Below, piece by piece: positions 53,015-62,530 of a stretch of 64,000 nucleotides of DNA (positions are counted from its first letter, which is position 1; each line of letters starts with the position of its first letter). Source of the stretch: Paenibacillus azoreducens (lineage in GTDB: Bacteria; Bacillota; Bacilli; Paenibacillales; Paenibacillaceae). The translations under genes and the position numbers were made by a program. The notes under the pieces were generated by a model. It did not search any database. It had not been told where the DNA came from and saw only the letters and a program-made list of their open reading frames with translations. The stretch spans positions 4,059,501 to 4,123,500 of the forward strand of contig NZ_AP025343.1 of NCBI RefSeq assembly GCF_021654775.1, in the 5' to 3' direction.

Positions 53015-54562
53015 TCAGCTGGCGGTGACATGCTCTACAGGCTGCTTTTCAACCTCTTCCGCATTTACCACACCCGGTGCGGCATATTCGGACGGTTCAT
53101 CATCAAACCACCAGTGGAAACCGTCCCGGGCAAGCAGCTCATTTGCGGCTTCCGGCCCGTTTGAACCTGCTTCATACGAATACAGGGGCACTTCTTTTGC
53201 TGCAAAAGCTTCAAGGATCGGCTGAACCCACTGCCAGGACAGGTCGACTTCATCCCAATGAACGAAAAACGTCGAATCGCCGTTCAGCGCATCATGAATC
53301 AGCGTTTCATACGCCTCCTCTGCTTCCATTCGGTCCGGGAACATATCAATATGAACCTGCTTGAATTCTCCCTTATGATTCGGGTCATTTGTATTTAACA
53401 GAAGCGTAATTCCTTCATTCGGGCCAATCTCGAAAACAAGCAGGTTCGGCACGCTCGAATCCTTTGCAGGGGTGGAAGAGCCAAGCGGTTCTTTGAACTC
53501 GATCACGATCCGCGTATTTTTGGACTTCAGCCGTTTGCCTGTCCGGATGTAGAAAGGAACGCCCCGCCAGTTATAATTATCGATTTGCAGCTTGGCGGCG
53601 ATAAACGTGTCGTTCATCGAATCAGGAGAGATGCCGGATTCGGAAGTATAACCTATGACCTCTTTCCCTTGAATCGCGCCTGCAGCATATTGCCCCCTCA
53701 CGATATGGCGGTGTACATCTTGTCTTGCCAGAGGCTCCAATGATTCAAGCACGTTTTTTTTCTTCGATCTAATATTAACGGCTTTGGCGTTGCCATTCGA
53801 CACATGGATCGACAGCATCATAAGCAGCTGAAGCATATGATTCTGGAACATATCCCGGACGGCCCCTGCTTGATCGTAATAACCGGCGCGTTCTTCCACG
53901 CCAACGGTTTCGTCGGCCGTAATCTGAACATTGGCGATATAACGGCTGCTCCACAGCGCCTGAATGACGGGGTTCGCCTGCTTGAGCGCTTCAAGCCGCT
54001 GGACCATCGGTTTGCCGAGATAATGGTCGATCCGGTAGATCTCGTCTTCAGTAAATGCCTGGCTGAGCTGGCTGTTGAGTTCCCGCGCCGAAACGAGATC
54101 ATGCCCGAAAGGCTTCTCGATGACGAGTCTTTTCCAGCCCGTTACGCTGCCAAGTCCGCTTTGCTCGATTTGGGACGCGATCGTACCAAAGAAGTTTGGA
54201 GCGACGGATAAATAAAACATTCGGTTCGACGTTCCGCCCACTCCTTGTTCCCGGCGTTCCACCCGTTCTTTTAGCTGAACAAAGTCCGCTTGGCGATCAA
54301 TGTGCAGAATGTTAAAACCGAACAAACCTAAAAAGGACTGCAGCGTTTCATCATCTTTTACCTCCAACCGGTAAAAATCATGCAAGGATTGCTTGACATG
54401 GGCCCGGAACGTCTCATCGGACAGTTCTTTTCGTCCGAGTCCGATCACGGCAAAAGACTCAGGCAGTTTTCCATGTATATATAAATGATATAAAGCAGGA
54501 TATATTTTTCGTTTGGCCAAATCTCCTGTTGCTCCAAACAATACAAAAGTAGTATGATTCAC
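53015..54562 (-). CDS. zwf: Glucose-6-phosphate 1-dehydrogenase
   Basis: 515 aa, full length. N-terminal Rossmann motif FGATGDLAKRKIYPALYHLY binds NADP; the substrate signature RIDHYLGK (about 177-184) carries the catalytic His; VIEKPFGHDL and FYIRTGKRL are further family motifs. It oxidises glucose 6-phosphate to 6-phosphogluconolactone, the entry to the pentose phosphate pathway. First gene of the zwf-tal unit; divergent from a LysR regulator 143 nt away, which may control it. Confidence 0.97.
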   Translation of the reverse strand: MNHTTFVLFGATGDLAKRKIYPALYHLYIHGKLPESFAVIGLGRKELSDETFRAHVKQSLHDFYRLEVKDDETLQSFLGLFGFNILHIDRQADFVQLKERVERREQGVGGTSNRMFYLSVAPNFFGTIASQIEQSGLGSVTGWKRLVIEKPFGHDLVSARELNSQLSQAFTEDEIYRIDHYLGKPMVQRLEALKQANPVIQALWSSRYIANVQITADETVGVEERAGYYDQAGAVRDMFQNHMLQLLMMLSIHVSNGNAKAVNIRSKKKNVLESLEPLARQDVHRHIVRGQYAAGAIQGKEVIGYTSESGISPDSMNDTFIAAKLQIDNYNWRGVPFYIRTGKRLKSKNTRIVIEFKEPLGSSTPAKDSSVPNLLVFEIGPNEGITLLLNTNDPNHKGEFKQVHIDMFPDRMEAEEAYETLIHDALNGDSTFFVHWDEVDLSWQWVQPILEAFAAKEVPLYSYEAGSNGPEAANELLARDGFHWWFDDEPSEYAAPGVVNAEEVEKQPVEHVTAS

Positions 54563-54645
54563 TCCAATTTCTCCCTTCCTTCAGAGCTTCATTGCGAAAA
54601 TGGTAGCTTCTTTCGATGATAACTCTGGTTTCTATGTCTTGGATT

Positions 54646-54665
54646 CACTATAATACAAATTAGTG
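54646..54665. promoter_or_regulatory. Candidate LysR-type operator in the zwf/lysR gap
   Basis: CACTA (54646-54650) and TAGTG (54661-54665) are inverted arms 10 nt apart containing a TATAAT. The short arms make this only a weak candidate. Confidence 0.3.
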
Positions 54666-54705
54666 CCATACACGTAATTAATATATTTCCGAGGAGATAT
54701 AGACC

Positions 54706-55590
54706 ATGTCTATGACTAATAATTATGAGCTGTATAAGGTTTTTTATTGGGCAGCCAAAGCAGGAAGCCTGACACAAGCAGCCAAGGCCTTGTACCTGAC
54801 CCAACCCAGCGTCAGCCATGCCATCAAGCAGCTTGAAGACCGGATGGGCGTCACCCTTTTTTACCGCAATGCCAAAGGCGTAGCGCTGACTCAGGAAGGC
54901 AAAATTCTTTTTTCATATATTGAGCAGTCGCAGATCCTCATCACTTTAGCCGAAGAAAAAATGGAGGCGCTGAAAAATCTCGAAAGCGGCGAGCTGCGGA
55001 TCGGCGGCAGCGATTCATTGTTCAAGCATTACCTGCTTCCGTTTTTGGAAGACTTCCACGTGCGGTATCCAAGCATTAAGCTGCATTTGAAGCATGGCAC
55101 GACGCCTGAGGTCATCTCATACCTGAAGGAAGGGCGGATCGACCTGGGGGTCGTCCGTATGCCGATCGTGGACTCCCATCTGGAAGTCACCGAAAGCACC
55201 AGGATTCAGGATTGCTTCGTCGCCGGCGAGCGTTATGCGGAGCTTAAAGGGCAGACGATGACCATGGAAGAGCTGATGGAATATCCCATCATTTTGTTCT
55301 CGCGCAACAGTCGGGTGAGAATGGCAATCACGGAGCTTTTCGAAAAATACGGATATGAGCTGAAGCCGGATATCGAGGTGGGCAGCGTCGACCTTCTCAT
55401 CGAGTTTGCACGGAGGGGGCTTGGCATATCCTTTGTCACACGCGAGTTCGTATCCAAGGAACTAAAGGAAGGCTCCTTATTCGAGATTGAACTGGATGTT
55501 GGGATTCCTGCCTCCAAGGTAGGCGTGATGAATATGCGCAATATGCCGCTCTCCACCGCAGCCACGAAATTCATGGAGTTGGTTCGTTGA
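54706..55590 (+). CDS. LysR-family transcriptional regulator
   Basis: 294 aa; GAGGAGAT before the ATG. Winged helix at about 6-65: YELYKVFYWAAKAGSLTQAAKALYLTQPSVSHAIKQLEDRMGVTLFYRNAKGVALTQEGK. The effector domain begins ELRIGGSDSLFKHYLLPFLEDFHVRYPSIKL. Divergent from zwf; the metabolite sensed is unknown. Confidence 0.92.
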   Translation: MSMTNNYELYKVFYWAAKAGSLTQAAKALYLTQPSVSHAIKQLEDRMGVTLFYRNAKGVALTQEGKILFSYIEQSQILITLAEEKMEALKNLESGELRIGGSDSLFKHYLLPFLEDFHVRYPSIKLHLKHGTTPEVISYLKEGRIDLGVVRMPIVDSHLEVTESTRIQDCFVAGERYAELKGQTMTMEELMEYPIILFSRNSRVRMAITELFEKYGYELKPDIEVGSVDLLIEFARRGLGISFVTREFVSKELKEGSLFEIELDVGIPASKVGVMNMRNMPLSTAATKFMELVR

Positions 55591-55699
55591 ACCGGTTACG
55601 ATCAAGGTTGGCAATAAAAATGCCTTCCTGATTGTAGAGAAACAAAGCAGTGTGATCGGGGGCCCGCTCTCACTGCTCTTAGAAAGATCAAATATATGC

Positions 55700-55735
55700 A
55701 AAACAGCCCCCACCGTCTATAAAGACGGGGGAGCC
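55700..55735 (-). terminator. Terminator of the qox operon
   Basis: GCCCCCACCGTC (55706-55717) pairs with GACGGGGGAGC (55724-55734) over TATAAA; the minus strand continues TGTTTTG. Confidence 0.75.
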
Positions 55736-55791
55736 GCTTCCGAAAAAATATATAAATTGCCTCTATGATATTTTCACCATATTACGGCGGT

Positions 55792-56118
55792 TTACGTTTC
55801 CACCATGTTGTACAGCATGATCCACATCGATCCGGCGACAATGACCACCAGAATCACCAGTCCTAGAATCAGCGAGATCAGATTATAACGCGGTTTCTTT
55901 TCCTCGCGCAGGTGCATGAAGAAGAACAGCTGCACGATGAACTGCAGCACCCCAAGCAGCATCAAAACGACGGCTTTCGCCGTTCCATGCAGCCATCCTC
56001 CGAGAATGATCGCTATCGGAATGATGGTCAGCACGATCGAGAAAAGATAACCGATGGTGTATGACTTCAATGACCCGTGGTTTTCCTCCACCGGATGTGT
56101 CCCATCAACATGCGCCAT
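55792..56118 (-). CDS. qoxD: Quinol oxidase subunit IV
   Basis: 108 aa with three membrane segments (about 19-41, 48-70, 83-105), the typical CyoD/QoxD layout: SYTIGYLFSIVLTIIPIAII, VVLMLLGVLQFIVQLFFFMHL, ISLILGLVILVVIVAGSMWIML. Assists assembly of the oxidase core. Last gene of qoxABCD, 1 nt after qoxC. Confidence 0.92.
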   Translation of the reverse strand: MAHVDGTHPVEENHGSLKSYTIGYLFSIVLTIIPIAIILGGWLHGTAKAVVLMLLGVLQFIVQLFFFMHLREEKKPRYNLISLILGLVILVVIVAGSMWIMLYNMVET

Positions 56119-56119
56119 C

Positions 56120-56740
56120 TCAGTTCACCCCCATCAAATAAACAACCGTAAATACGAAAATCCAGACGACGTCCAAAAAGTGCCAGAACAAGCTGATCAC
56201 ATTCACCTTGCGTTTCGTTACCGGCGTAATTCCTTTGGAAGATAGCTGAATCATCAATGCGATCATCCAGACGAGTCCGATCGTCACATGCAGACCATGC
56301 GTGCCGACCAGCGTGTAGAATGCCGATAAAAACGCGCTGCGGCTGATCGTTGCTCCTTCATGGACCATATGGGCAAATTCGTTGATCTCAAGCCCGATAA
56401 AAATCGCGCCTAGAATCGCGGTAACGGCAAGCCAGCCAATCAAAGCCTGTTTTTTCCCTTTATTCATGGCCAGAACCGCTAAACCGCAGGTATAGCTGCT
56501 GGTCAAGAGCAAAAAGGTACTCAGGATCACACCATTAAGATCAAAAAGATCGGCTGGCCCCGGGCCGCCATTCGTATTATGCCGCAGAACGATATATGTC
56601 GCAAAAAATGTGCCGAAAATCATAATATCGGTCATCAAGTAAATCCAAAACCCGAACGTGCGCATCTCTTCCATATCGGGATGACTGTGACCGGAGTCCG
56701 TCTGATGCAGCTGTTTCGCTTTTAGGCTGGATGGATTCAT
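56120..56740 (-). CDS. qoxC: Quinol oxidase subunit III
   Basis: 206 aa; ATG at 56740 with GGAAGGTGAC upstream, overlapping the end of qoxB by 4 nt (translational coupling). Five membrane segments; family motifs MRTFGFWIYLMTDIMIFGTFFATYIVL and FYTLVGTHGLHVTIGLVWM, ending VNVISLFWHFLDVVWIFVFTVVYLMG. Structural subunit of the heme-copper oxidase. Confidence 0.95.
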   Translation of the reverse strand: MNPSSLKAKQLHQTDSGHSHPDMEEMRTFGFWIYLMTDIMIFGTFFATYIVLRHNTNGGPGPADLFDLNGVILSTFLLLTSSYTCGLAVLAMNKGKKQALIGWLAVTAILGAIFIGLEINEFAHMVHEGATISRSAFLSAFYTLVGTHGLHVTIGLVWMIALMIQLSSKGITPVTKRKVNVISLFWHFLDVVWIFVFTVVYLMGVN

Positions 56741-58722
56741 GAAATAGTCACCTTCCTTAGAGCCGCTTCCGTCTCCTTGATTTCTTTGACAGGGATATAG
56801 TAATCCGTATCGTAGTTGAACGAATGGGCAAGCATGCAAATCGCAACCCCGGCAAGTCCCGGAATCGTAAGCCATAACCAGTGGAAAACGAAGCCGAAGC
56901 CCGCCAAGAACCAGCAGCCTGCCATAATGATCGGCATCCCTGAGTTTTTAGGCATATGGATCGGTTCCAGCTTTTCTTCAGCGATGTTATTCAATTGTTT
57001 ATGCACTCCGCGCTGCTTCTTCTCCCACCAATCATCCAGTTCCTCAACCTGCGGCAGAACCGCAAAATTGTAGTGCGGCGCAGGCGAAGGAATCGACCAT
57101 TCGAGAGTACGTCCGTCCCACGGATCTCCTGTCGTATCCAAATTTTTGCGGTAATGCTTCACGCCGTGGATAATTTGCCAAACTTGAAGCACAAAAGCGA
57201 TCCCCATCAATGCAGCGCCAATGGTCGAGACGAAGTTTAAAGGCCACCAGCCTTTGTCCCAGCCGTACGAGACGACCCGCCGCGTCATGCCCATCAAACC
57301 GAGCACGTATTGCGGCATAAAACATGCATAGAACCCGATATTCCAAAACCAGAAGGCCCATTTTCCAATATGTTCGTTTAAGGTAAAACCAAACATTTTC
57401 GGCCACCAATAATAAAGTCCCGCAAAATAGCCGAATATAACGCCGCCGATAATAACCTGGTGAAAATGCGCGATCAAAAAGTAGCTGTTATGGAACTGGA
57501 AATCTGCAGGCGCTACCGATAAAAGCACCCCGGTAAGCCCCCCGACGATAAAGCAGGGAATGAAACCGATCGTCCAGAGCATCGGCGTTTTGACCGTGAT
57601 CCTTCCGCGGAACATCGTAAACAGCCAGTTGAACACTTTGACGCCCGTCGGAATCGCGATCAGCATCGTCGATAGAGCGAAGAATGTGTTCACGCCCGCA
57701 CCCGAACCCATGGTAAAGAAATGATGCGCCCAGACGAGAAACGACAAAACGCTGATAATGATCATGGCGTACACCATCGATTGGTATCCGAACAGTTTTT
57801 TGCGTGAAAAGGTCGATACGATTTCGGAAAAGATACCAAATGCAGGGAGCACGATAATATAGACCTCCGGATGCCCCCACATCCAAATCAAATTGATGTA
57901 CATCATCGGGTTCCCGCCGCCGTCGAGCGTAAAGAAGTGCGCGCCCGCATAGCGGTCCAGAAACAGCAGCGCAAGCGTTGCCGTCAAAATCGGGAACGAG
58001 AAAATGATGGCTATGCAGCTGGACAATACGGACCAGGGAAACAATGGCATTTTCATCAGCTTCATTCCCGGAGCCCGCATTTTTAGAATCGTCACAAGGA
58101 AGTTAATGCCCGTCATCAAGCTCCCGATCCCGGATATTTGAATGCCCCAGATGTAGAAATCCTGACCTACGCCGGGATTATACATCAGCTCCGAATAAGG
58201 CGGATAGGCAAGCCAGCCGGCGTCCGGGGAGCCGCCGATAACAAACGACAAGTTGAACAGCATGGCACCGGCAAAAAACAGCCAGAAACTAAGCGAATTC
58301 AGAATCGGATACGCCACGTCTCTTGCCCCGATCTGCAGCGGTACGATGATATTAAACAAACCGAACATAAACGGCATCGCCATAAACAGAATCATGATGA
58401 CGCCATGAGTCGTGAAAACTTCGTTATAGTGATCCGGCTGCAAGAAATCGGCGCCTGGAATAGCAAGCTGGGCACGCATCAAGAGGGCGTCAACCCCGCC
58501 CCGGAACATCATGAGAAACGCCGCAAGAATATACATAATGCCTATTTTTTTATGATCGACGCTGGTCAGCCATTCTCTCCAAAGCCACCGCCATTTTTTG
58601 AAATACGTCAACGTGAATATAATGGCTGCCGTGACCAGCAGAATGCTGACATCTGCCCCGTATATCAATGGATCGCCCGTAACAAAAAAGCCTGAAGCGA
58701 ACTCTTTGATTTGATCGAACAT
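56737..58722 (-). CDS. qoxB: Quinol oxidase subunit I
   Basis: 661 aa, the CyoB/QoxB length with extra helices beyond a 12-helix core. All redox ligands are seen: low-spin heme His in VFTTHGVIMILFMAMPF; Cu-B His with the cross-linked Tyr in WMWGHPEVYIIVLPAFGI; the His pair WAHHFFTMGSG; heme His in IAHFHQVIIGG. It reduces O2 to water and pumps protons. Neighbouring ctaA makes heme A, supporting an aa3-type menaquinol oxidase. Confidence 0.96.
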   Translation of the reverse strand: MFDQIKEFASGFFVTGDPLIYGADVSILLVTAAIIFTLTYFKKWRWLWREWLTSVDHKKIGIMYILAAFLMMFRGGVDALLMRAQLAIPGADFLQPDHYNEVFTTHGVIMILFMAMPFMFGLFNIIVPLQIGARDVAYPILNSLSFWLFFAGAMLFNLSFVIGGSPDAGWLAYPPYSELMYNPGVGQDFYIWGIQISGIGSLMTGINFLVTILKMRAPGMKLMKMPLFPWSVLSSCIAIIFSFPILTATLALLFLDRYAGAHFFTLDGGGNPMMYINLIWMWGHPEVYIIVLPAFGIFSEIVSTFSRKKLFGYQSMVYAMIIISVLSFLVWAHHFFTMGSGAGVNTFFALSTMLIAIPTGVKVFNWLFTMFRGRITVKTPMLWTIGFIPCFIVGGLTGVLLSVAPADFQFHNSYFLIAHFHQVIIGGVIFGYFAGLYYWWPKMFGFTLNEHIGKWAFWFWNIGFYACFMPQYVLGLMGMTRRVVSYGWDKGWWPLNFVSTIGAALMGIAFVLQVWQIIHGVKHYRKNLDTTGDPWDGRTLEWSIPSPAPHYNFAVLPQVEELDDWWEKKQRGVHKQLNNIAEEKLEPIHMPKNSGMPIIMAGCWFLAGFGFVFHWLWLTIPGLAGVAICMLAHSFNYDTDYYIPVKEIKETEAALRKVTIS

Positions 58723-58740
58723 GCTTTCCTCTCTCCTTTC

Positions 58741-59778
58741 CTATGAATCGCCCATATCCATTCCGGGCATATCTTCATCAGTCGAGCCGTGGTCGTGTGA
58801 CTCGGACATATCTTCATCAGTCGAACCGTGGTCGTGCGATGCCGGCATATCTTCATGAGTCGAACCCGGGTCATGCGATGCAGGCATGTCTTTCATCTCT
58901 TTCTGGGACAAACCATGATGATGAGATGACGCATATTTGGTCACGGTCATTTCAAACAATCCTTTCGGAAAGGCGGAATACGTTTGGGTCTTCAGGGTCG
59001 AAGGCTGCGCCAACTCCTTGTATCCGTCCAGTGTTAGTTCGGGCGAGTCTGCCTTAACTTGTTTGACCCATTGGTCGAATTCATCCGTCCCAACGGCATC
59101 GACGTCAAAATACATTTTGGCAAAGTCTTTTCCGGTAAAATTGGCCCCTGATCCCCAATATTTCCCTTGCTCATCCGCCTGCAGGTAAAGCGTCATGGCC
59201 ATGCCGGACATGGCATAGATTTGTCCCCCAAGCTGCGGAATCCAGAAGGAATTCATCGGAGAATCGGCCGTAACCTCGAAACGGATAGGGACGCCTTGAG
59301 GAATTTTTAATTCATTGACGGTCGCAATTCCCTGTTCAGGGTATTGAAACAGCCATTTCCAGTTGAGCGACGTCACTTGCACCGTGATCGGCTTGACATT
59401 TGACTCCAGCGGTTTGGAAGGCTCCAAAGCGTACGTCGCGTGGGCGGTAATCACTCCAAGCGTTGCTATAATGATGATCGGAATCCCCCACCATATCAAT
59501 TCCAGTTTGGTGCTGTGAGCCCAATTAGGCGAATAACTTGCTTTTCTGCCCGGCTTATCCCGATACCGCCAAATGATAAAGGCCGTTAGAATAAGCACAG
59601 GAATAATGACCAAACAGCCAAGCACGGTGGAAATCAGCATCAAATCCCGCTGATGTTCAGCAATCGGCCCCTTGGGATTCAGTACAATGATTTTTTCCGA
59701 ACATCCGGTGGAGGCCAGCAGCAGGCAAACCAGCATGGATAAGCTGGCCAGCCATCGCAGCTTTTTGGGCAGTTTCAT
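58741..59778 (-). CDS. qoxA: Quinol oxidase subunit II with His/Asp-rich repeat tail
   Basis: 345 aa. Lipobox LLASTGC (lipid anchor), two membrane segments (about 45-68 and 90-112) and an extracellular cupredoxin domain (about 125-280). The Cu-A ligands of cytochrome c oxidases are missing, so it is a quinol oxidase. Unusual is the tail after residue about 300: three 13-residue repeats of the form MPASHDHGSTDED plus MPGMDMGDS, rich in His, Asp and Met, encoded by 39-bp repeats (58768-58884). This could bind copper. First gene of the operon. Confidence 0.95.
   Translation of the reverse strand: MKLPKKLRWLASLSMLVCLLLASTGCSEKIIVLNPKGPIAEHQRDLMLISTVLGCLVIIPVLILTAFIIWRYRDKPGRKASYSPNWAHSTKLELIWWGIPIIIIATLGVITAHATYALEPSKPLESNVKPITVQVTSLNWKWLFQYPEQGIATVNELKIPQGVPIRFEVTADSPMNSFWIPQLGGQIYAMSGMAMTLYLQADEQGKYWGSGANFTGKDFAKMYFDVDAVGTDEFDQWVKQVKADSPELTLDGYKELAQPSTLKTQTYSAFPKGLFEMTVTKYASSHHHGLSQKEMKDMPASHDPGSTHEDMPASHDHGSTDEDMSESHDHGSTDEDMPGMDMGDS
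58768..58884 (-). repeat. Three 39-bp tandem repeats inside qoxA
   Basis: Units 58768-58806, 58807-58845 and 58846-58884, each starting CATATCTTCAT-AGTCGA on the plus strand. They encode the His/Asp/Met-rich 13-residue repeats of the QoxA tail and keep the reading frame. Confidence 0.85.
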
Positions 59779-59848
59779 GTTTTCTCACTCCTTGTATCGA
59801 CTTTCTTACATACAATTTCTATCTGGACACCAGGATTAAGCGGCCTGC

Positions 59849-60793
59849 TTACTTCCTGCGATGCTTCCAGGAACGGATGGCGTTATCCGTCAAGAGGCTG
59901 AACAAAATGGTGACCAGCGTGTTATGAACGAGACTGGCAAAAAAGAACTCGTTTGCGTTCTGAAATGTAGTCGTGAGCCAGCCGCCGCTTACGATTTGCA
60001 AAATGACGCAGAACAACGTATACGCTGCTGCTTTGCTCATAACGTGTATGTTACTGCGCGATTCAAACCGGCGCATTTTGATGAACCAAACGAAAATGAG
60101 AATTAGCAATACGATAGCTGCTAACCGATGGGCAAACACCACCTCTGACGCCTTGGTGAAATCGGGAATGATTTTTCCGTTGCACAAAGGCCAACCGCGG
60201 CAGCCTCCCCCGACCTTTAAATGCCGGATATAAGCCCCTAGATAAACGACCACGTAGCAAAACAGCCAGATAAACCAAGCGAAAACGGCAAGACCAGGCG
60301 TGGATTGCACAGGCGGTGGGGTAAGCTTACGCGATCGGTGAAGCCAAACCACCAGCAGCATGCTGCTGGCAACGGCAAGCAGGGATATGCCGAAATGGAG
60401 CGCCAAGACGGCCGGCTGCTGCGGCCACATCACGGCTGCAGCGCCCATCAGCGCTTGAATGATTGTAAAGATAAGCGTGCCGGACGCATACGCGAAAGCT
60501 TCACGATACAGCTTACGGTACCGCCAAGTGCAAAAAAACGTAATGGTTACCAGCAGGCCGACTACACCAGTGATCATCCGGTGCGAATATTCGATCATGG
60601 ACTCCAGCGTGTAAGCCGGAATAAACTTGCCGTTGCAGAGCGGCCAGTCGCTTCCGCAGCCTCTTCCCGAATCCGTCTGGGTCACGATCGCGCCGGCGAT
60701 CAGGACAATAAACATACCGATAAATGAGGCCCACGCCAGGATCCGATAACGGGTCGATTTCAACTGCATCATCCCCTTTTCTGTCTTCATCAT
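59849..60793 (-). CDS. ctaA: Heme A synthase
   Basis: 314 aa (start uncertain; in-frame ATGs at 60772 and 60769 sit just after AAAAGGGG). Eight membrane segments in two pseudo-repeats. Cys pairs in GRGCGSDWPLC and GGGCRGWPLC, heme-ligand His residues in ESMIEYSHRMITG and EVVFAHRLAAIVL. It oxidises the heme O methyl group to give heme A. It is 70 nt upstream of qoxA on the same strand and supplies that oxidase. It starts 10 nt after the decarboxylase stop. Confidence 0.94.
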   Translation of the reverse strand: MMKTEKGMMQLKSTRYRILAWASFIGMFIVLIAGAIVTQTDSGRGCGSDWPLCNGKFIPAYTLESMIEYSHRMITGVVGLLVTITFFCTWRYRKLYREAFAYASGTLIFTIIQALMGAAAVMWPQQPAVLALHFGISLLAVASSMLLVVWLHRSRKLTPPPVQSTPGLAVFAWFIWLFCYVVVYLGAYIRHLKVGGGCRGWPLCNGKIIPDFTKASEVVFAHRLAAIVLLILIFVWFIKMRRFESRSNIHVMSKAAAYTLFCVILQIVSGGWLTTTFQNANEFFFASLVHNTLVTILFSLLTDNAIRSWKHRRK

Positions 60794-60802
60794 GAGCGCA
60801 AA

Positions 60803-62281
60803 TTATTGGGCTGCTGTCCGCTCAGGAACAGCAACGACCCTGAGTTTGTGGATATCGGGATCTTCCGGCCCTTTTACAGGGAGCCCAACCTCGATATGCT
60901 GCTGGATATAATCCACAATCTCCGGAGTAATGAGCTGGCCCGGCACCAGGATCGGGATGCCCGGAGGATATACATAAACAAATTCGGAGATGACCCTGCC
61001 GCAGGATTCCCGTAACTCCACGCTTTCCGCAGATGCATAGAAGGCTTCTCTCGGCGTTAAAGAGAAAGAAGAAAAATCAGGGACAGCAGCAGGCTCTTGA
61101 GAAGATTTATTTTCCCGGCTCTTAAATGTCTCTGACAAGTGACGTAATGCCTTTAACAGCAGACCGGTTTCCCGCTCCGTGTCGCCCAGAGTGACCAGAC
61201 ATAAAATATTTTTCAAGTCGCTGAGCTCCACCTCGATCTTATGGTGCTGCCGCAGCCATTGTTCAGCAGCGAAGCCCGAGATATCCAGTCCGCCGAGATG
61301 AATACAGAGCTTGGTTGGATCATAAGCGAACACGCCCGATTCGCCGCAGATTTCCTCGCCAAAACAATACATGCCCGAAATCCCGTTAATTTGCCGCCGT
61401 GTATCAGCAGCCAGACGAATGGTCTGTTCAGCTAATGCTTTTCCATGAAGAGCAAGCTGTCTGCGGGCTGTGTCCAATGAAGCAAGCAGCAGATATGAAG
61501 TCGAGGTTGTCGTAAGCATGCTCATAAATGTGCGAACCCTCCGGATGTCCACCAGGTCTCCCTGGACATTCAGAACCGAGCTTTGCGTCATGGATCCACC
61601 CAACTTATGGACGCTGGTTGCGGCCATATCCGCCCCTGCCTGCATGGCCGACATCGGCAAATCGTCGTGAAAATGAAGCAGGGTTCCATGCGCCTCATCG
61701 ACCAAAACCGGGATGCCGTAACTGTGGATCATCTCAACCATGTCAAGTAAATTTACGCTTGTCCCGTAATAGGTTGGATTGATCAGAAGGACCGCTTTTG
61801 CCGATGGATTGTTTTTCAAGGCTTGCCGAACCGAACTTAATGTAACCCCGTGATCGATGCCAAGCTGGTCATCCTTTTCCGGATTGACCCATACGGGAAC
61901 CGCGCCAGCGAAAATGACGGCTGACATAATGGATTTGTGGGCGTTCCGGGGAAGAATGATCCGATCTCCGGGAGAACAAACCGACATGATCATGGTCATG
62001 ATGGCTCCCGTCGTTCCTTGGACGGAAAAAAGCGTGTAATCCGCGGCAAAAGCGTCAGCTGCAAGTTGTTCGGCCTCCTGGATAACTCCTGCCGGTTGAT
62101 GGAGGTCATCCAATGGAACGATGTTAATGAGGTCTATGGATAACGCGTTATCCCCAATAAAACTTCGGAACTGCGGATCCGCTCCCGCTCCTTTTTTATG
62201 CCCCGGAATATGGAACTGCACCGGATCGCTTTCCGCATGCTGCATTAATGCCGTAAATAACGGTGTATTGTGATGATTCAT
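60803..62281 (-). CDS. Orn/Lys/Arg decarboxylase family protein
   Basis: 492 aa, the short SpeA/YaaO-like form without the N-terminal wing of the E. coli inducible enzymes. PLP-binding Lys in SVHKLGGSMTQSSVL; the preceding VDEAHGTLLHFH holds the Asp that contacts the pyridine nitrogen; FHIPGHKKGAGADPQF is the family N-terminus; C-terminal domain YVYPPGIPILVPGQLI. It decarboxylates a basic amino acid (arginine or lysine) to a polyamine precursor. Its closeness to ctaA suggests a shared mRNA. Confidence 0.93.
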   Translation of the reverse strand: MNHHNTPLFTALMQHAESDPVQFHIPGHKKGAGADPQFRSFIGDNALSIDLINIVPLDDLHQPAGVIQEAEQLAADAFAADYTLFSVQGTTGAIMTMIMSVCSPGDRIILPRNAHKSIMSAVIFAGAVPVWVNPEKDDQLGIDHGVTLSSVRQALKNNPSAKAVLLINPTYYGTSVNLLDMVEMIHSYGIPVLVDEAHGTLLHFHDDLPMSAMQAGADMAATSVHKLGGSMTQSSVLNVQGDLVDIRRVRTFMSMLTTTSTSYLLLASLDTARRQLALHGKALAEQTIRLAADTRRQINGISGMYCFGEEICGESGVFAYDPTKLCIHLGGLDISGFAAEQWLRQHHKIEVELSDLKNILCLVTLGDTERETGLLLKALRHLSETFKSRENKSSQEPAAVPDFSSFSLTPREAFYASAESVELRESCGRVISEFVYVYPPGIPILVPGQLITPEIVDYIQQHIEVGLPVKGPEDPDIHKLRVVAVPERTAAQ

Positions 62282-62403
62282 GATTAAATAGTCCTTTCCG
62301 TTATTCGTTTTCGTGGTTGGGTCCCCCCGTCTCCTCTCCTGAAGTCAAAGTCGAATATAACGGGTATCCACGAGCCCGTAACCATCCATTCACAATTTTC
62401 GCA

Positions 62404-62461
62404 AACCAACCAATTTAAAATTTGAAGCGGTTGACCCAATTTCCGTCCCAATTGGCTGGTT
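62404..62461. other. Inverted repeat in the decarboxylase/DapA-like gap
   Basis: AACCAACCAATT (62404-62415) and AATTGGCTGGTT (62450-62461), 11 of 12 paired, 34-nt centre. Lies between divergent genes; operator or hairpin, undecided. Confidence 0.4.
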
Positions 62462-62530
62462 ACATTTTTGAAAAAAAGCTATATATTTAGTCACAGTTTT
62501 TTCGACAACTTAGGAATGGAGTTGAAAACT

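Noticed and set aside
58138..58695. Plus-strand open frame of 185 codons
   Set aside because: It lies fully antisense to qoxB, whose catalytic motifs are complete; no ribosome-binding site.
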